Assembly (NCBI GenBank): GCA_018365995.1
Contig: JAGZIY010000005.1
Span: forward strand, 44,255 to 108,254
Origin: Butyricicoccus pullicaecorum
Lineage (GTDB): Bacteria > Bacillota > Clostridia > Oscillospirales > Butyricicoccaceae
Reading direction: 5' to 3'
Length of the DNA stretch: 64,000 nt
How positions within the stretch are numbered: position 1 is the stretch's first letter; the number at the start of each line of letters is the position of its first letter. Below the pieces are notes generated by a model that searched no databases, was not told the origin of the DNA, and saw nothing but the letters and a program-made list of their open reading frames with translations. This document shows, piece after piece, positions 18,020-26,237 of this stretch. Both the position numbers and the translations under genes were made by a program.

Positions 18020-18057
18020 ATGCAGCCCGCCCACTAATGGGTTGGCTGCATCTTTTT
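18020..18057 (+). terminator. terminator after the OPT gene
   Basis: Arms ATGCAGCC (18020-18027) and GGCTGCAT (18044-18051) with extra inner pairing between CCCA and TGGG, followed by CTTTTTC. Confidence 0.8.
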
Positions 18058-18086
18058 CACTCGATTCCCATGAAAGGAGCCGCATC

Positions 18087-18446
18087 ATGCGCAAAAAAAA
18101 GGAATCTGAAAATTATCTTGACTTTATTCCTGTACACAATCCGAATTTTGAATTTCGAACAGATGATACAGGCACGGTAACTGTTCTGGTCGAATGGACT
18201 GGATTTTATAACCGCATTGCCCAGCGTTTCTTCCATCGTCCCCGCGTCAGCGAAATCAAGCTGGATGAATATGGCAGCTTCATCTGGCAGCAAATCGATG
18301 GCGAAAAAAATGTGTTTGCCATTTCACAGGCATTTCAGTCTCACTTTGACAATCCCCAAAACGGAATGACCCGCCTCATTCAGTTTTTAGAAATCATGCG
18401 CGATCATCATCTGATTTTCTGGAAAGGAGAGTCACAGAAGGCATGA
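18087..18446 (+). CDS. PqqD-like peptide-chaperone-type protein
   Basis: 119 residues from the ATG at 18087, set by AAAGGAG at 18073-18079. A PqqD-type winged-helix domain is recognisable: VEIKLDEYG-like segment SEIKLDEYGSFIWQQIDGEKNVFAISQAF, then a helical end (MTRLIQFLEIMRDHHLIFW). PqqD domains bind precursor peptides for radical SAM enzymes, but stand-alone homologues like this, without radical SAM or precursor genes nearby, are common in Clostridia and have no known role. It overlaps the next gene by ATGA, so the two products probably work together. Confidence 0.75.
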   Translation: MRKKKESENYLDFIPVHNPNFEFRTDDTGTVTVLVEWTGFYNRIAQRFFHRPRVSEIKLDEYGSFIWQQIDGEKNVFAISQAFQSHFDNPQNGMTRLIQFLEIMRDHHLIFWKGESQKA

Positions 18447-18796
18447 ATATTTTCCAGTATATTCCCTATGTTCTCCTGTTTGCAGCTGCAACTGCAATTA
18501 TTTACGCTTGGGGACTCTGGCGTTCTCAAAACCAAAGCAAGGATTTATCTGCCATGCTATGCGCAAAGGGTGTCACACGTATCCGCAAGCAGCTCAAAAA
18601 GCACGGTCCCATGACGCGCAAAGAGCTTGAATCGGTTGTAAAAGATCTCACCGCATGTCAGCCATTTTCCTCAAAGCGCATTGGTGTCACGGATTCCAAA
18701 GAATTTTTAGATTCTCTCCTTCCCTATATGTGTACTCAAAAACTCATTGAAAAGCAGACACAAGGCAATAAGATTTTATATGTATATCGAAAATAA
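18443..18796 (+). CDS. membrane-anchored hypothetical protein
   Basis: 117 residues. Residues 5-26 form one transmembrane helix (YIPYVLLFAAATAIIYAWGLW); the rest is soluble and basic, with a winged-helix-like pattern (IRKQLKKHGPMTRKELESVVKDL ... FLDSLLPYMCTQKLIEKQ ... ILYVYRK). I do not recognise a named family. It is translationally coupled to the PqqD-like protein upstream and ended by a terminator whose stem includes the stop codon. Confidence 0.75.
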   Translation: MNIFQYIPYVLLFAAATAIIYAWGLWRSQNQSKDLSAMLCAKGVTRIRKQLKKHGPMTRKELESVVKDLTACQPFSSKRIGVTDSKEFLDSLLPYMCTQKLIEKQTQGNKILYVYRK

Positions 18797-18822
18797 GCCA
18801 GCTTTTGCTGGTTTATTTTTTT
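18795..18822 (+). terminator. terminator of the PqqD-like pair
   Basis: Arms at 18795-18802 and 18807-18814 (one G-T pair), loop TTTT, then TATTTTTTTG overlapping the end of the second arm. Confidence 0.87.
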
Positions 18823-18839
18823 GCAAAAAAGGATTGCCT

Positions 18840-18880
18840 TTGTCACCGAATTGTCAGCTTTGTCTGTTATCCTAAGGATA
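18840..18880 (+). promoter_or_regulatory. TTGTCA repeat boxes upstream of the ABC exporter
   Basis: TTGTCA at 18840-18845 and 18851-18856 are 11 bp apart, one helical turn, with a related TTGTCT at 18860-18865; a small palindrome TATCCTAAGGATA follows (18868-18880). Direct repeats about one turn apart are typical of OmpR-family response-regulator sites. The regulator at 24738-25400 is the obvious candidate; binding is inferred. Confidence 0.5.
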
Positions 18881-18899
18881 CCAAAGGAGGCTATCTGCT

Positions 18900-19583
18900 A
18901 TGGAAATTTTACGCTGTGAAAATTTAACAAAAACCTATGGCTCTGGTGAAAATGCAGTCATTGCACTCGACCATATCCATCTATCTGTAAACAAAGGAGA
19001 GTTTGTCGCTATTGTTGGCAGTTCCGGCTCTGGTAAATCCACGCTTCTGCATCTTCTTGGCGGCGTAGACCGCCCAAGCGATGGACATATCTATATCGAG
19101 GATACCGAGCTTTCCACACTGAGCGAGGAGCAGCTTGCCATTTTTCGCCGCCGCAAGGTAGGTCTTATCTATCAATTTTACAATCTAATCCCCACTCTCA
19201 ATGTTGAAAAAAATATTCTCCTCCCCATGCTTTTGGACGGTCGCGAGCCGGAACCCGAACGCTTTCAGGAAATCGTATCGACTCTGGGCTTGGAAAACCG
19301 CTTAAATCATTTGCCCAGTGAGTTATCTGGTGGTCAGCAGCAACGTGCCGCCATTGGCCGTGCACTCATCTACCGCCCTGCAATTCTGCTTGCAGATGAA
19401 CCAACCGGAAATCTGGATCGAAAAAACTCTGAGGAAACCATATCCCTTCTCAAATTATCCAATCAGCGCTATGGACAAACCATCCTCCTTATCACACACG
19501 ATGAAAAAATTGCACTGCAAGCCGATCGTATTATCACACTGGACGATGGTCATATTATAAGAGATGAGGCGATACATCCATGA
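18900..19583 (+). CDS. MacB/LolD-type ABC transporter ATPase
   Basis: 227 residues, complete ATP-binding subunit: Walker A GSSGSGKST near residue 40, Q-loop YQFYNLIPTLNVEKN, signature LSGGQQQRAAIGRAL, Walker B ILLADEPTGNLD and the H-loop ITHDE. The sequence type pairs with FtsX/MacB permeases that expel antimicrobial peptides or lipoproteins by mechanotransmission. GGAGG precedes the ATG and the end overlaps the permease start by ATGA. A two-component system encoded 4.5 kb away on the other strand is a likely regulator. Confidence 0.95.
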   Translation: MEILRCENLTKTYGSGENAVIALDHIHLSVNKGEFVAIVGSSGSGKSTLLHLLGGVDRPSDGHIYIEDTELSTLSEEQLAIFRRRKVGLIYQFYNLIPTLNVEKNILLPMLLDGREPEPERFQEIVSTLGLENRLNHLPSELSGGQQQRAAIGRALIYRPAILLADEPTGNLDRKNSEETISLLKLSNQRYGQTILLITHDEKIALQADRIITLDDGHIIRDEAIHP

Positions 19584-22255
19584 ATATCTTACGTATTTAC
19601 ACTTGGGATTATCTACGCCGCAATAAGCATACTGCCTTTTCTATCATGATTGCCATTCTACTTGTCACGACCATGCTCTCTGCGCTTTGTGGAATCTGTG
19701 TCACCACATGGTCTGATAATGTATACTTGACTCTGGAAGAAACCGGAAACTGGCACGGCGAATTATTTGACACAACCTTCGGCCGTGATCTTGACCTCAT
19801 TGAAAACTACGCCTCCGTAGAAACCACACTCATAAAGGGTCCATGGTCAACCACACTGCTTGACTCCACAGATAAAAAACGTCCTTATCTTGTTTCACGA
19901 GATGCCAATGCCGAATATTGGGCATCTATGTCGGAAAAAAATCTGATCACGCGCGGACGGATTCCACAAAAAACCGGAGAACTTGCTCTGTCCAAGCAAT
20001 ACTTTGATGCCCACCCCGAAACACAAATCGGAGATGTCTGGACACTCCCGCTCGGTGACCGTATTGTAAATAATACCGCTTTAGATGAAACCGCACCATT
20101 TACTGATGGCGAAACGTTCAAGCAGACTGGTACGATTACCTATACCATTGTTGGGGAACTCGATGTTGCAACCCCCTCTACCACGCCGGCTTACACTGCT
20201 CTAGGCTATCTTGATGAATCTTCCATTGCTCCCGATGACCAAATCACCGTATATCTGCGCTTTCATAATATGCGGGATACCTACCGAGAACTTCCCAAAA
20301 TTGCGGCGGCATTGGGCTGGCAGACCGATGAGTATGGTCGATACAGCCTCAAATATAACAGTACCTATCTGGGGCATTATCTTATTTTTCCAGAGGGACT
20401 CTTTCAAAACCTCTCTCTCAGTCAATTGTCTCTGCCGCTATCTGCACTGATACTTGCCGTTCTTGTAGTCTCTGTATTTGTACTCATTATCCACAACTCC
20501 TTTGCCGTCTCTGCCACAGCACGGCTGAGGCATCTGGGGATTCTATCCAGCATTGGTGCAACACCGCGTCAAATCAAGCAGTCCATTCTATTCGAAGGAA
20601 TGTTATTAACGGTGATTCCGCTTCCTCTCGGATTATTCCTTGGCTGGATCTTGGACGCTGGTATGTTTTCCATAATCAATAGTGCACAAAGTATGCGCGA
20701 TGCAGATCCTGTGACTTTCACCTATGGCTTACCTGCCTGTATTCCAGCAGTTGTACTCACACTGATTACCGTATATCTCTCTGCACGGATTCCTGCACGG
20801 CAAATTTCCAAGCTTTCGCCCATTACAGCCATTCGACAAGGAGATGGGGTCCATCTCAAAAAAGCGCACAAGCACTCCATACTCTATCGGATATTTGGTT
20901 TGGAGGGTGAACTGTCTGCCTGCGCACTGGATGCCCGCCGGAAATCCTACCGTACTGCAACCCTATCTCTTATCCTGTCCTTTACCGTCCTGACCTCAAT
21001 CTTCTACATCTTATCCATTCAGGAGGCATCTGAGGTCGTCTATCCGACAAAAGAGAATCAAATCTCATTTACTACACAAAATGGCGTGCCTTTGACTGAA
21101 GAACAAATGGAACAGCTTCGTACACTTCCCAATATTGCTTCCATTTCCTATTACAGTCAAATCCCTTTCTCGATTTCTGTACCTGAATCCATGCAAACGG
21201 AAGCACTTCGTGCGGCAGATGGCTCTTTCACCGCGCTTGCATCAAATGGAAAATTTTATATGACAAAACAACCAGATGATACATTTCGGTTAAAGCTTAG
21301 TGTTCACGGGCTCGACCACAAAACCTTCCGGCACTTTTGTGAAACACAAGGGATTGATCCCGAACCATATTTCACCGACAAAAGCCGTCTCATTCTATAT
21401 AACCAGACGCTTTCTGACAAACAATCGACACGACGCACTCCTGTATATTATCCCATTTTGAATTTGTCCACTGGGGATACACTCACCCTGCACGAACGCA
21501 TCTACAACAGTGATGAATCCGATCAATTCCAACCCCAAGTAACCATTGGTGATTTTTCAAAAGAACTACCTCCACTCATTTTTTCTGAGCATTATAATCC
21601 CATTGCAATCGTGCCCTTAGAAAGCGCACAAAATCTCGCCATGCAAAACAATAACCGAAAGCTGCGCGGTATGGATTTGCATGGAATCGCAGCCATTAAA
21701 ACCGCACCGGACGCACCAGAATTCTTTTCGGATATCCGTGCGACAGCTGCACAGCTTGACGCTGCACTTGACCGCTCGCATGGTTCGGGTGACTATTATA
21801 TTGTAGATATCGCAGAAAAAACAGAATCTCGACAAAATGCAAACCGCCTTGTAAAAATATGTACGACCTTTATCTCTTTGCTGCTTGCTTTTATCGGACT
21901 GTCCAATATTGCATCTACGGTATCCGGCAGTCTGCGTCAGCGACGCCGTGAGTTTGCCATGCTGCGCTCAACCGGACTCTCTCCGCATGGATTGCACAAA
22001 ATGCTTCTTTTAGAAGCCCTATTCCTTGGACTGCGTCCGGTTCTATGGAGTATTCCACTTCAAATTGGCGTAATTGCCGCATTTCTCTTCATTACAGAAG
22101 TACACCTCATTGAATATCTTCCATTCTTCCCGATTTTTCCGCTTACCATCTTTTTGCTCTTTATTCTGATTACCATCGTTCTATGTTATGTCATTGGCGG
22201 TAAGCACTTACAAGCAGAAAATATTTTAGATTCCTTGCGTGACGATATTCTTTAA
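19580..22255 (+). CDS. FtsX-domain ABC transporter permease
   Basis: 891 residues. One N-terminal helix (about 18-40), a large extracytoplasmic part to about 280, an FtsX unit of three helices (about 285-410), a fifth helix near 455-475, a second extracytoplasmic part, and a C-terminal FtsX unit (about 760-885, with RQRRREFAMLRSTGLSPHGLHKM as coupling segment). The RLRHLGILSSIGATPRQIKQSILFEG segment is the matching first coupling region. This duplicated layout is common in Firmicutes exporters linked to peptide or envelope stress. Coupled to the ATPase by a four-base overlap; substrate unknown. Confidence 0.93.
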   Translation: MNILRIYTWDYLRRNKHTAFSIMIAILLVTTMLSALCGICVTTWSDNVYLTLEETGNWHGELFDTTFGRDLDLIENYASVETTLIKGPWSTTLLDSTDKKRPYLVSRDANAEYWASMSEKNLITRGRIPQKTGELALSKQYFDAHPETQIGDVWTLPLGDRIVNNTALDETAPFTDGETFKQTGTITYTIVGELDVATPSTTPAYTALGYLDESSIAPDDQITVYLRFHNMRDTYRELPKIAAALGWQTDEYGRYSLKYNSTYLGHYLIFPEGLFQNLSLSQLSLPLSALILAVLVVSVFVLIIHNSFAVSATARLRHLGILSSIGATPRQIKQSILFEGMLLTVIPLPLGLFLGWILDAGMFSIINSAQSMRDADPVTFTYGLPACIPAVVLTLITVYLSARIPARQISKLSPITAIRQGDGVHLKKAHKHSILYRIFGLEGELSACALDARRKSYRTATLSLILSFTVLTSIFYILSIQEASEVVYPTKENQISFTTQNGVPLTEEQMEQLRTLPNIASISYYSQIPFSISVPESMQTEALRAADGSFTALASNGKFYMTKQPDDTFRLKLSVHGLDHKTFRHFCETQGIDPEPYFTDKSRLILYNQTLSDKQSTRRTPVYYPILNLSTGDTLTLHERIYNSDESDQFQPQVTIGDFSKELPPLIFSEHYNPIAIVPLESAQNLAMQNNNRKLRGMDLHGIAAIKTAPDAPEFFSDIRATAAQLDAALDRSHGSGDYYIVDIAEKTESRQNANRLVKICTTFISLLLAFIGLSNIASTVSGSLRQRRREFAMLRSTGLSPHGLHKMLLLEALFLGLRPVLWSIPLQIGVIAAFLFITEVHLIEYLPFFPIFPLTIFLLFILITIVLCYVIGGKHLQAENILDSLRDDIL

Positions 22256-22263
22256 CAAGCGCA

Positions 22264-22295
22264 AAAAATCCAAGGCACAAGTGCCTTGGATTTTT
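22264..22295 (+). terminator. terminator of the ABC operon
   Basis: Arms AAAAATCCAAGGCA (22264-22277) and TGCCTTGGATTTTT (22282-22295) around CAAG. Confidence 0.92.
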
Positions 22296-22343
22296 CATTC
22301 TACTGCGCTTTCAAGATAACATAGAGAATGATTGTGTTTGATG

Positions 22344-23474
22344 CTAAGCCATCGGAACCATAGAAACCTCCACAGTACTTCCTCCAGAAACCGAAACCGT
22401 TACCGTTGTTCCGCCGGACGTTTCCCCGCCTGCCGGCAATACAGCAGGCGCAGCAGCTGTGGGACTGCCCACACATACAGCCGCGGCCTGCATCTGTGCT
22501 TCTCGCTGCTCCTCGCGGTCCCGCAATCCGGGCAGTTCCGGTATCCTCTCAAATATCTGTGCATGTTCCTTCGACAACCTCTTACGTTTCCGCTCTTTTA
22601 ATTCCCGTATGAGCTCTCTTTTCAGCTTTTCTTCACGCTCTTTCTCTGCCTTTTCTACACGCTGCTGCATCTGTCCTTCTTCTTTGAGCTGCCGGATCTT
22701 TGTCCGCGCACACCGAATGACATGATCGATCTGTGCAAGCGTCATTTGAATTTCTTTCTTCGAATATGTCCTGCTCGTTGCAATCCGCTGCCTGTTTGCA
22801 TACATACCACTAATGAGAGAACGTACATCACGGTCGGTTGTTCCTCTTGCCAGACGCGACATATCTTTTCCCATCTGGTAGTTTAGCTTTTTCTTTTGCA
22901 GCAGTCTCATTTTCTTCTGCTGCTCTGCATTTTGTTTTCGTATCTTATCCAAGCGATCCAGCATATTTTTCATATATTCCAGATCCTGTTCCATATCACT
23001 TTTAGGATTTTCCCACTTGGAATACCATAAGGTTGTTTGTCCATCTGCGGCAATCACAGCACCACTATTATGTATATTGGCATCTGTTTGTTTCATCAGC
23101 TCATAAATCGTTTTTCCAATCATCTCTGAGCCTTCCTGCCAAGCCGTACCACCCTGCGCCATCCATTCCAGTATTTCCGGGGAAATCACAAGATGGAGCC
23201 CCTTTCCAGCCGATACTGCAAACTGTGCAAGATTTTCCGAACTATCACCCAAGTCCGCAAAGGTAAAGGACACCCATGAATATTGCTTTCTCAATGCCTC
23301 TGCAACCTGCTGAACAGTTTGTGCCTGCCCTGGTGCCGGCTCACCCTTTGTGTCTACCCGATACTGATCATAATCAGAGTGTTTTTGCACATGATTTTCC
23401 GTCTGTTTCACAACGCGGTGATATCGCTTTTGCTCGGTATATGCACGAACACCACTCACATGCAGTCCATTCAT
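22344..23474 (-). CDS. DUF6033-like coiled-coil protein
   Basis: 376 residues, no signal peptide or membrane helix. The N-terminal half is globular (VSFTFADLGDSSENLAQFAV, LHLVISPEILEWMAQG, TLWYSKWENP). About 185-225 and 260-320 are strongly charged coiled coil (KEIQMTLAQIDHVIRCARTK, EKAEKEREEKLKRELIRELKERKRKR). The tail is Ala/Gly/Thr/Val-rich and ends in repetitive TVTVSVSGGSTVEVS. It resembles clostridial proteins annotated DUF6033, of unknown function; that assignment is from memory of the pattern. GGGGAGGG precedes the start. It sits between the ABC exporter and the two-component genes. Confidence 0.7.
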   Translation of the reverse strand: MNGLHVSGVRAYTEQKRYHRVVKQTENHVQKHSDYDQYRVDTKGEPAPGQAQTVQQVAEALRKQYSWVSFTFADLGDSSENLAQFAVSAGKGLHLVISPEILEWMAQGGTAWQEGSEMIGKTIYELMKQTDANIHNSGAVIAADGQTTLWYSKWENPKSDMEQDLEYMKNMLDRLDKIRKQNAEQQKKMRLLQKKKLNYQMGKDMSRLARGTTDRDVRSLISGMYANRQRIATSRTYSKKEIQMTLAQIDHVIRCARTKIRQLKEEGQMQQRVEKAEKEREEKLKRELIRELKERKRKRLSKEHAQIFERIPELPGLRDREEQREAQMQAAAVCVGSPTAAAPAVLPAGGETSGGTTVTVSVSGGSTVEVSMVPMA

Positions 23475-23535
23475 TTGATATCCCTCCCCATCATGTATTG
23501 CAAACGCTTATACTGATTCATCGACTGCTGTAACA

Positions 23536-23576
23536 TAAAAATAAGCATTTCTGGTAATTTACCAAAAATGCTTATT
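23536..23576 (-). terminator. terminator of the HAD-RR-HK operon
   Basis: On the minus strand, nearly perfect arms of about 16 bases (AATAAGCATTT...AAATGCTTATT, 23540-23576) followed by TTTTTATG; the kinase stop codon lies inside the stem. Confidence 0.88.
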
Positions 23577-24735
23577 GACAACGATTTGTTTTATAAAATT
23601 GAATGATAAATTGTGCGCCTCCCGTTCGTGCACGATTTGCATGAATCTCTGCATTCTGTATATGTAAAATTGCCTTTGTCAAAGCCAATCCAATTCCGAT
23701 TCCATCTGTTTTACTCTGCTTTCCCCGATAAAAGCGCTCAAAGAGATGTGGCAGATCTTCTCGCGCAAAACCCGCACCACTATCTGTGATGCTCAGTATC
23801 GTATAGATTGGATTCTGCGATGCACAAATTGTAATTTCCCCTCCAGATGGTGTATGCTCTGCACAGTTCTTCAAAACATTGAGCAATGCCTCTGCTGTCC
23901 ACATCGCATCTAGAGGCAACGAAATATCCTGCGGCACATCCATTTTCAAATCAATTCCCATATGGCATAGCTGTGCATCGATTGGCTCTGCCGCGCGCAA
24001 AACAATATCATACAGCAATACGTTTTCGCATCTTAGCTGCACAGCACCTGCATCTAATCTAGATAATGTTAAAATAGTGCTGACCAATGTCTCCAGTCGC
24101 TCCATTTGTGTATGGAGTCTTTCCAAACAGAGTGCATCTTCGGGGGTTCGTCCACAAAGCAGCTCTGTCAAGAGCCGCATCGAGGTCAGAGGGGTTTTGA
24201 TTTGATGTGCAATATCCGCTAAATTATCCGCCAGTGTTTGCCGTTCCTGTATCGCCTGCTCCCGTGTAAGATTCAATTCCGATACAGTCTTATAAATTTC
24301 ATCTTCCAGCTGCGAAAATTCATCTTCTTCACGCATCAGAAGCTGCTCTCTTTTTTCAAGCACCGCAGTCAGATATCGTGTCATTACCGCAATACGTGTT
24401 CTGCGTTTTTTCTGTCTCACAGCACTCCATACCAACATCACGGCTGACAGCAGCAAAAACAAACCCACTGTCAACGCACAAATCCATACAACATTTTTCC
24501 AAAAATAAAATTCTGGCGTATAACCACCATGCCGGACAAGTGCTTCTCCCCATGTGGTATCTGTAATACCAGCTGCCTTATGCAGCGCTTCATACACACT
24601 GTCTGATATTTGAAGTGCTGAAACCAACTGTGCCTGACTTCGAAATAGATCCTGCGCAAGTACCCACGTACCTGCTATTCCCCACGGAATACCACACCCC
24701 AAAGCCAGTGCACACGCAAAAAAAACCTTTTTCAC
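23572..24735 (-). CDS. two-component sensor histidine kinase
   Basis: 387 residues from a GTG at 24735, set by GGAGGG just upstream; the regulator stop lies two bases before it. Helices at about 4-26 and 82-105 bracket a ~55-residue outside loop. No clear HAMP domain is seen, only a helical linker. H177 in DIAHQIKTPLTSM is the phosphorylated His; the N box is NVLKNCAEHTPSGG, and G boxes are DSGAGFAREDLPHLFERFYRG and GIGIGLALTKAIL. It partners the regulator next to it; the signal is unknown, perhaps antimicrobial peptides handled by the nearby exporter (inference). Confidence 0.93.
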   Translation of the reverse strand: MKKVFFACALALGCGIPWGIAGTWVLAQDLFRSQAQLVSALQISDSVYEALHKAAGITDTTWGEALVRHGGYTPEFYFWKNVVWICALTVGLFLLLSAVMLVWSAVRQKKRRTRIAVMTRYLTAVLEKREQLLMREEDEFSQLEDEIYKTVSELNLTREQAIQERQTLADNLADIAHQIKTPLTSMRLLTELLCGRTPEDALCLERLHTQMERLETLVSTILTLSRLDAGAVQLRCENVLLYDIVLRAAEPIDAQLCHMGIDLKMDVPQDISLPLDAMWTAEALLNVLKNCAEHTPSGGEITICASQNPIYTILSITDSGAGFAREDLPHLFERFYRGKQSKTDGIGIGLALTKAILHIQNAEIHANRARTGGAQFIIQFYKTNRCQ

Positions 24736-24737
24736 GG

Positions 24738-25400
24738 TTATCCCTCCATACGATACCCAATACCACGCAATGTCTGGATACAATCTGGATATCCAAGCTT
24801 TTCCCGCAGGCGGCGCATGGTCACAGTCAGCGTATTATCTGATACAAACTTTCCATCTGCATCCCACAGTCTTTCCAAAAGCTGTATGCGGGTCAGCGTT
24901 TGATTCTTATGCTCCATAAGCACCAAAAGCAAGCGATATTCCTGTGCTGTAAGCGTAATTTGACTGCCATTCTGCGTCACGCGAGTGGCAGTACGGTCGA
25001 GTGTTATATCCCCGCACTGCAAGCAGTCCCCTCCGGACGAAATCGAACGTCTCAGCACAGCAGCCACACGAGACAGCAAAATAGCAAGGGAAAACGGCTT
25101 TGTAATGTAGTCATCTGCGCCCAATTCCAGACCATGTACCACGTCATTTTCCTGATCTCGGACAGTGAGGAAAATAATTGGCGTATTCCCCTGTGATTTG
25201 ACCCACCGGCACACAGACTCTCCTGAACCATCCGGCAAATTGTAATCCAACAAAACTAGTTCCGGTTTCACACGGACATACTCTGCTTTTCCCTGCGCCT
25301 CTGTATCTGCCATAGACACCTGATATCCTGCGCGTTGCAGCCCCATAGAAACTGCAAATGTAATATCCGCATTATCCTCTATCAGCAATATATTTGCCAA
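24738..25400 (-). CDS. OmpR-family response regulator
   Basis: 220 residues if translation begins at the TTG at 25400. The GTG at 25409 overlaps the GAGG ribosome site and would leave no spacing, while 25400 gives the usual MANILLIEDN-type start. Receiver domain with D52 in LLDYNLPDG, the conserved T/K switch residues in FLTVRD and YITKPFS, then a winged-helix DNA-binding domain ending VRMRRLREKLG-like (TVTMRRLREKLGYPDCIQTLRGIGYRM). Likely targets are the TTGTCA boxes before the ABC exporter. Flanked tightly by the HAD gene and the kinase gene. Confidence 0.93.
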   Translation of the reverse strand: MANILLIEDNADITFAVSMGLQRAGYQVSMADTEAQGKAEYVRVKPELVLLDYNLPDGSGESVCRWVKSQGNTPIIFLTVRDQENDVVHGLELGADDYITKPFSLAILLSRVAAVLRRSISSGGDCLQCGDITLDRTATRVTQNGSQITLTAQEYRLLLVLMEHKNQTLTRIQLLERLWDADGKFVSDNTLTVTMRRLREKLGYPDCIQTLRGIGYRMEG

Positions 25401-25405
25401 TGTGC

Positions 25406-26167
25406 TCACCTCATAATCTGCCGCGCAATTTCCTGCACAATCACATCTGAAAAAATCCCCTGTTTCTCGTCTACCGTAATGACCTGCTGTCCCTCCCGCG
25501 CCATATATTGCAGAGCCTGTGGACAGAACGCAATATCTGCTGCTGCCAGCAGCGACAAATCAAATAAACTATCTCCCGCTGTAAAAACGCGCGTGTTTTC
25601 TGTAAATCTTGCTCGCAGCCGGTGCACAGCTTGTCCCTTATGGAGCGCACGTGGCAGGACATAAACCTTGACACCATTGCTGAGCAATTCTACGGCTGAA
25701 ACATCTATACCGTCCCGCAGCCGCTGCATGGTCTCGGGTACATGATTGCTTTTGGTATATACAAACAATCCGTCGACGCGGCGTACATCGAGCGCTCGGT
25801 TTGGGTCTTTGTCCAAAATTGCTTCTGCCTGCTGCATAGCGTCCTCTGCTTGTGCTGCCAGCTGCTTCGATTGCGCATACCAATCTGCATCTGCGATACC
25901 ATCGACCAGCAAAACCCCTCCATTGGTTGTCAGCGCAATTTTAGGCTGCTTTGGAAAACAGATTCTTTGATACTGTTCGATTGAGCGGGTGGTAACAGGA
26001 ACAAACAGCAGCTTCTGACAGAGCTTGTCCAGCAGTGCATACGTACAGGCTGTCATATAGGAAACCTCCCGTCCTTCATAAAGTTCTGCCAAAACCTTTT
26101 CTCTCCCAATATCCCGCTTATAGGAGTAAATCAGTGTATTATCCAAATCTGATGCAAAAATATCCAT
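25406..26167 (-). CDS. HAD hydrolase resembling those of Ter biosynthetic modules
   Basis: 253 residues from the ATG at 26167 (GAGGAACAGAGAT before it; a longer frame to 26230 has no ribosome site). Motif I is FASDLDNTLIYSYKR, motif II VPVTTRS, followed by EQYQRI; motif IV is TAGDSLFDLSLLAAAD. The pattern FASDLDxTLIYS...SYMT...FVPVTTRS..QYQRI matches, to my recollection, HAD phosphatases that travel with TerD/StiP/TRSP genes, and the Ter island begins just upstream. However, a terminator separates it from the Ca2+ ATPase, and it is coupled (GTGA/near overlap) to the two-component genes. Confidence 0.85.
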   Translation of the reverse strand: MDIFASDLDNTLIYSYKRDIGREKVLAELYEGREVSYMTACTYALLDKLCQKLLFVPVTTRSIEQYQRICFPKQPKIALTTNGGVLLVDGIADADWYAQSKQLAAQAEDAMQQAEAILDKDPNRALDVRRVDGLFVYTKSNHVPETMQRLRDGIDVSAVELLSNGVKVYVLPRALHKGQAVHRLRARFTENTRVFTAGDSLFDLSLLAAADIAFCPQALQYMAREGQQVITVDEKQGIFSDVIVQEIARQIMR

Positions 26168-26195
26168 ATCTCTGTTCCTCTGTGTCCTCTTTATT

Positions 26196-26235
26196 AAAAA
26201 TGCCCGCGTCCCGAATACGGACGCGGGCATTTATT
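26196..26235 (-). terminator. terminator of the Ca2+ ATPase / Ter operon
   Basis: Arms TGCCCGCGTCC (26201-26211) and GGACGCGGGCA (26219-26229) plus A/T flanks, with the T-run on the minus strand. Confidence 0.93.
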
Positions 26236-26237
26236 TG

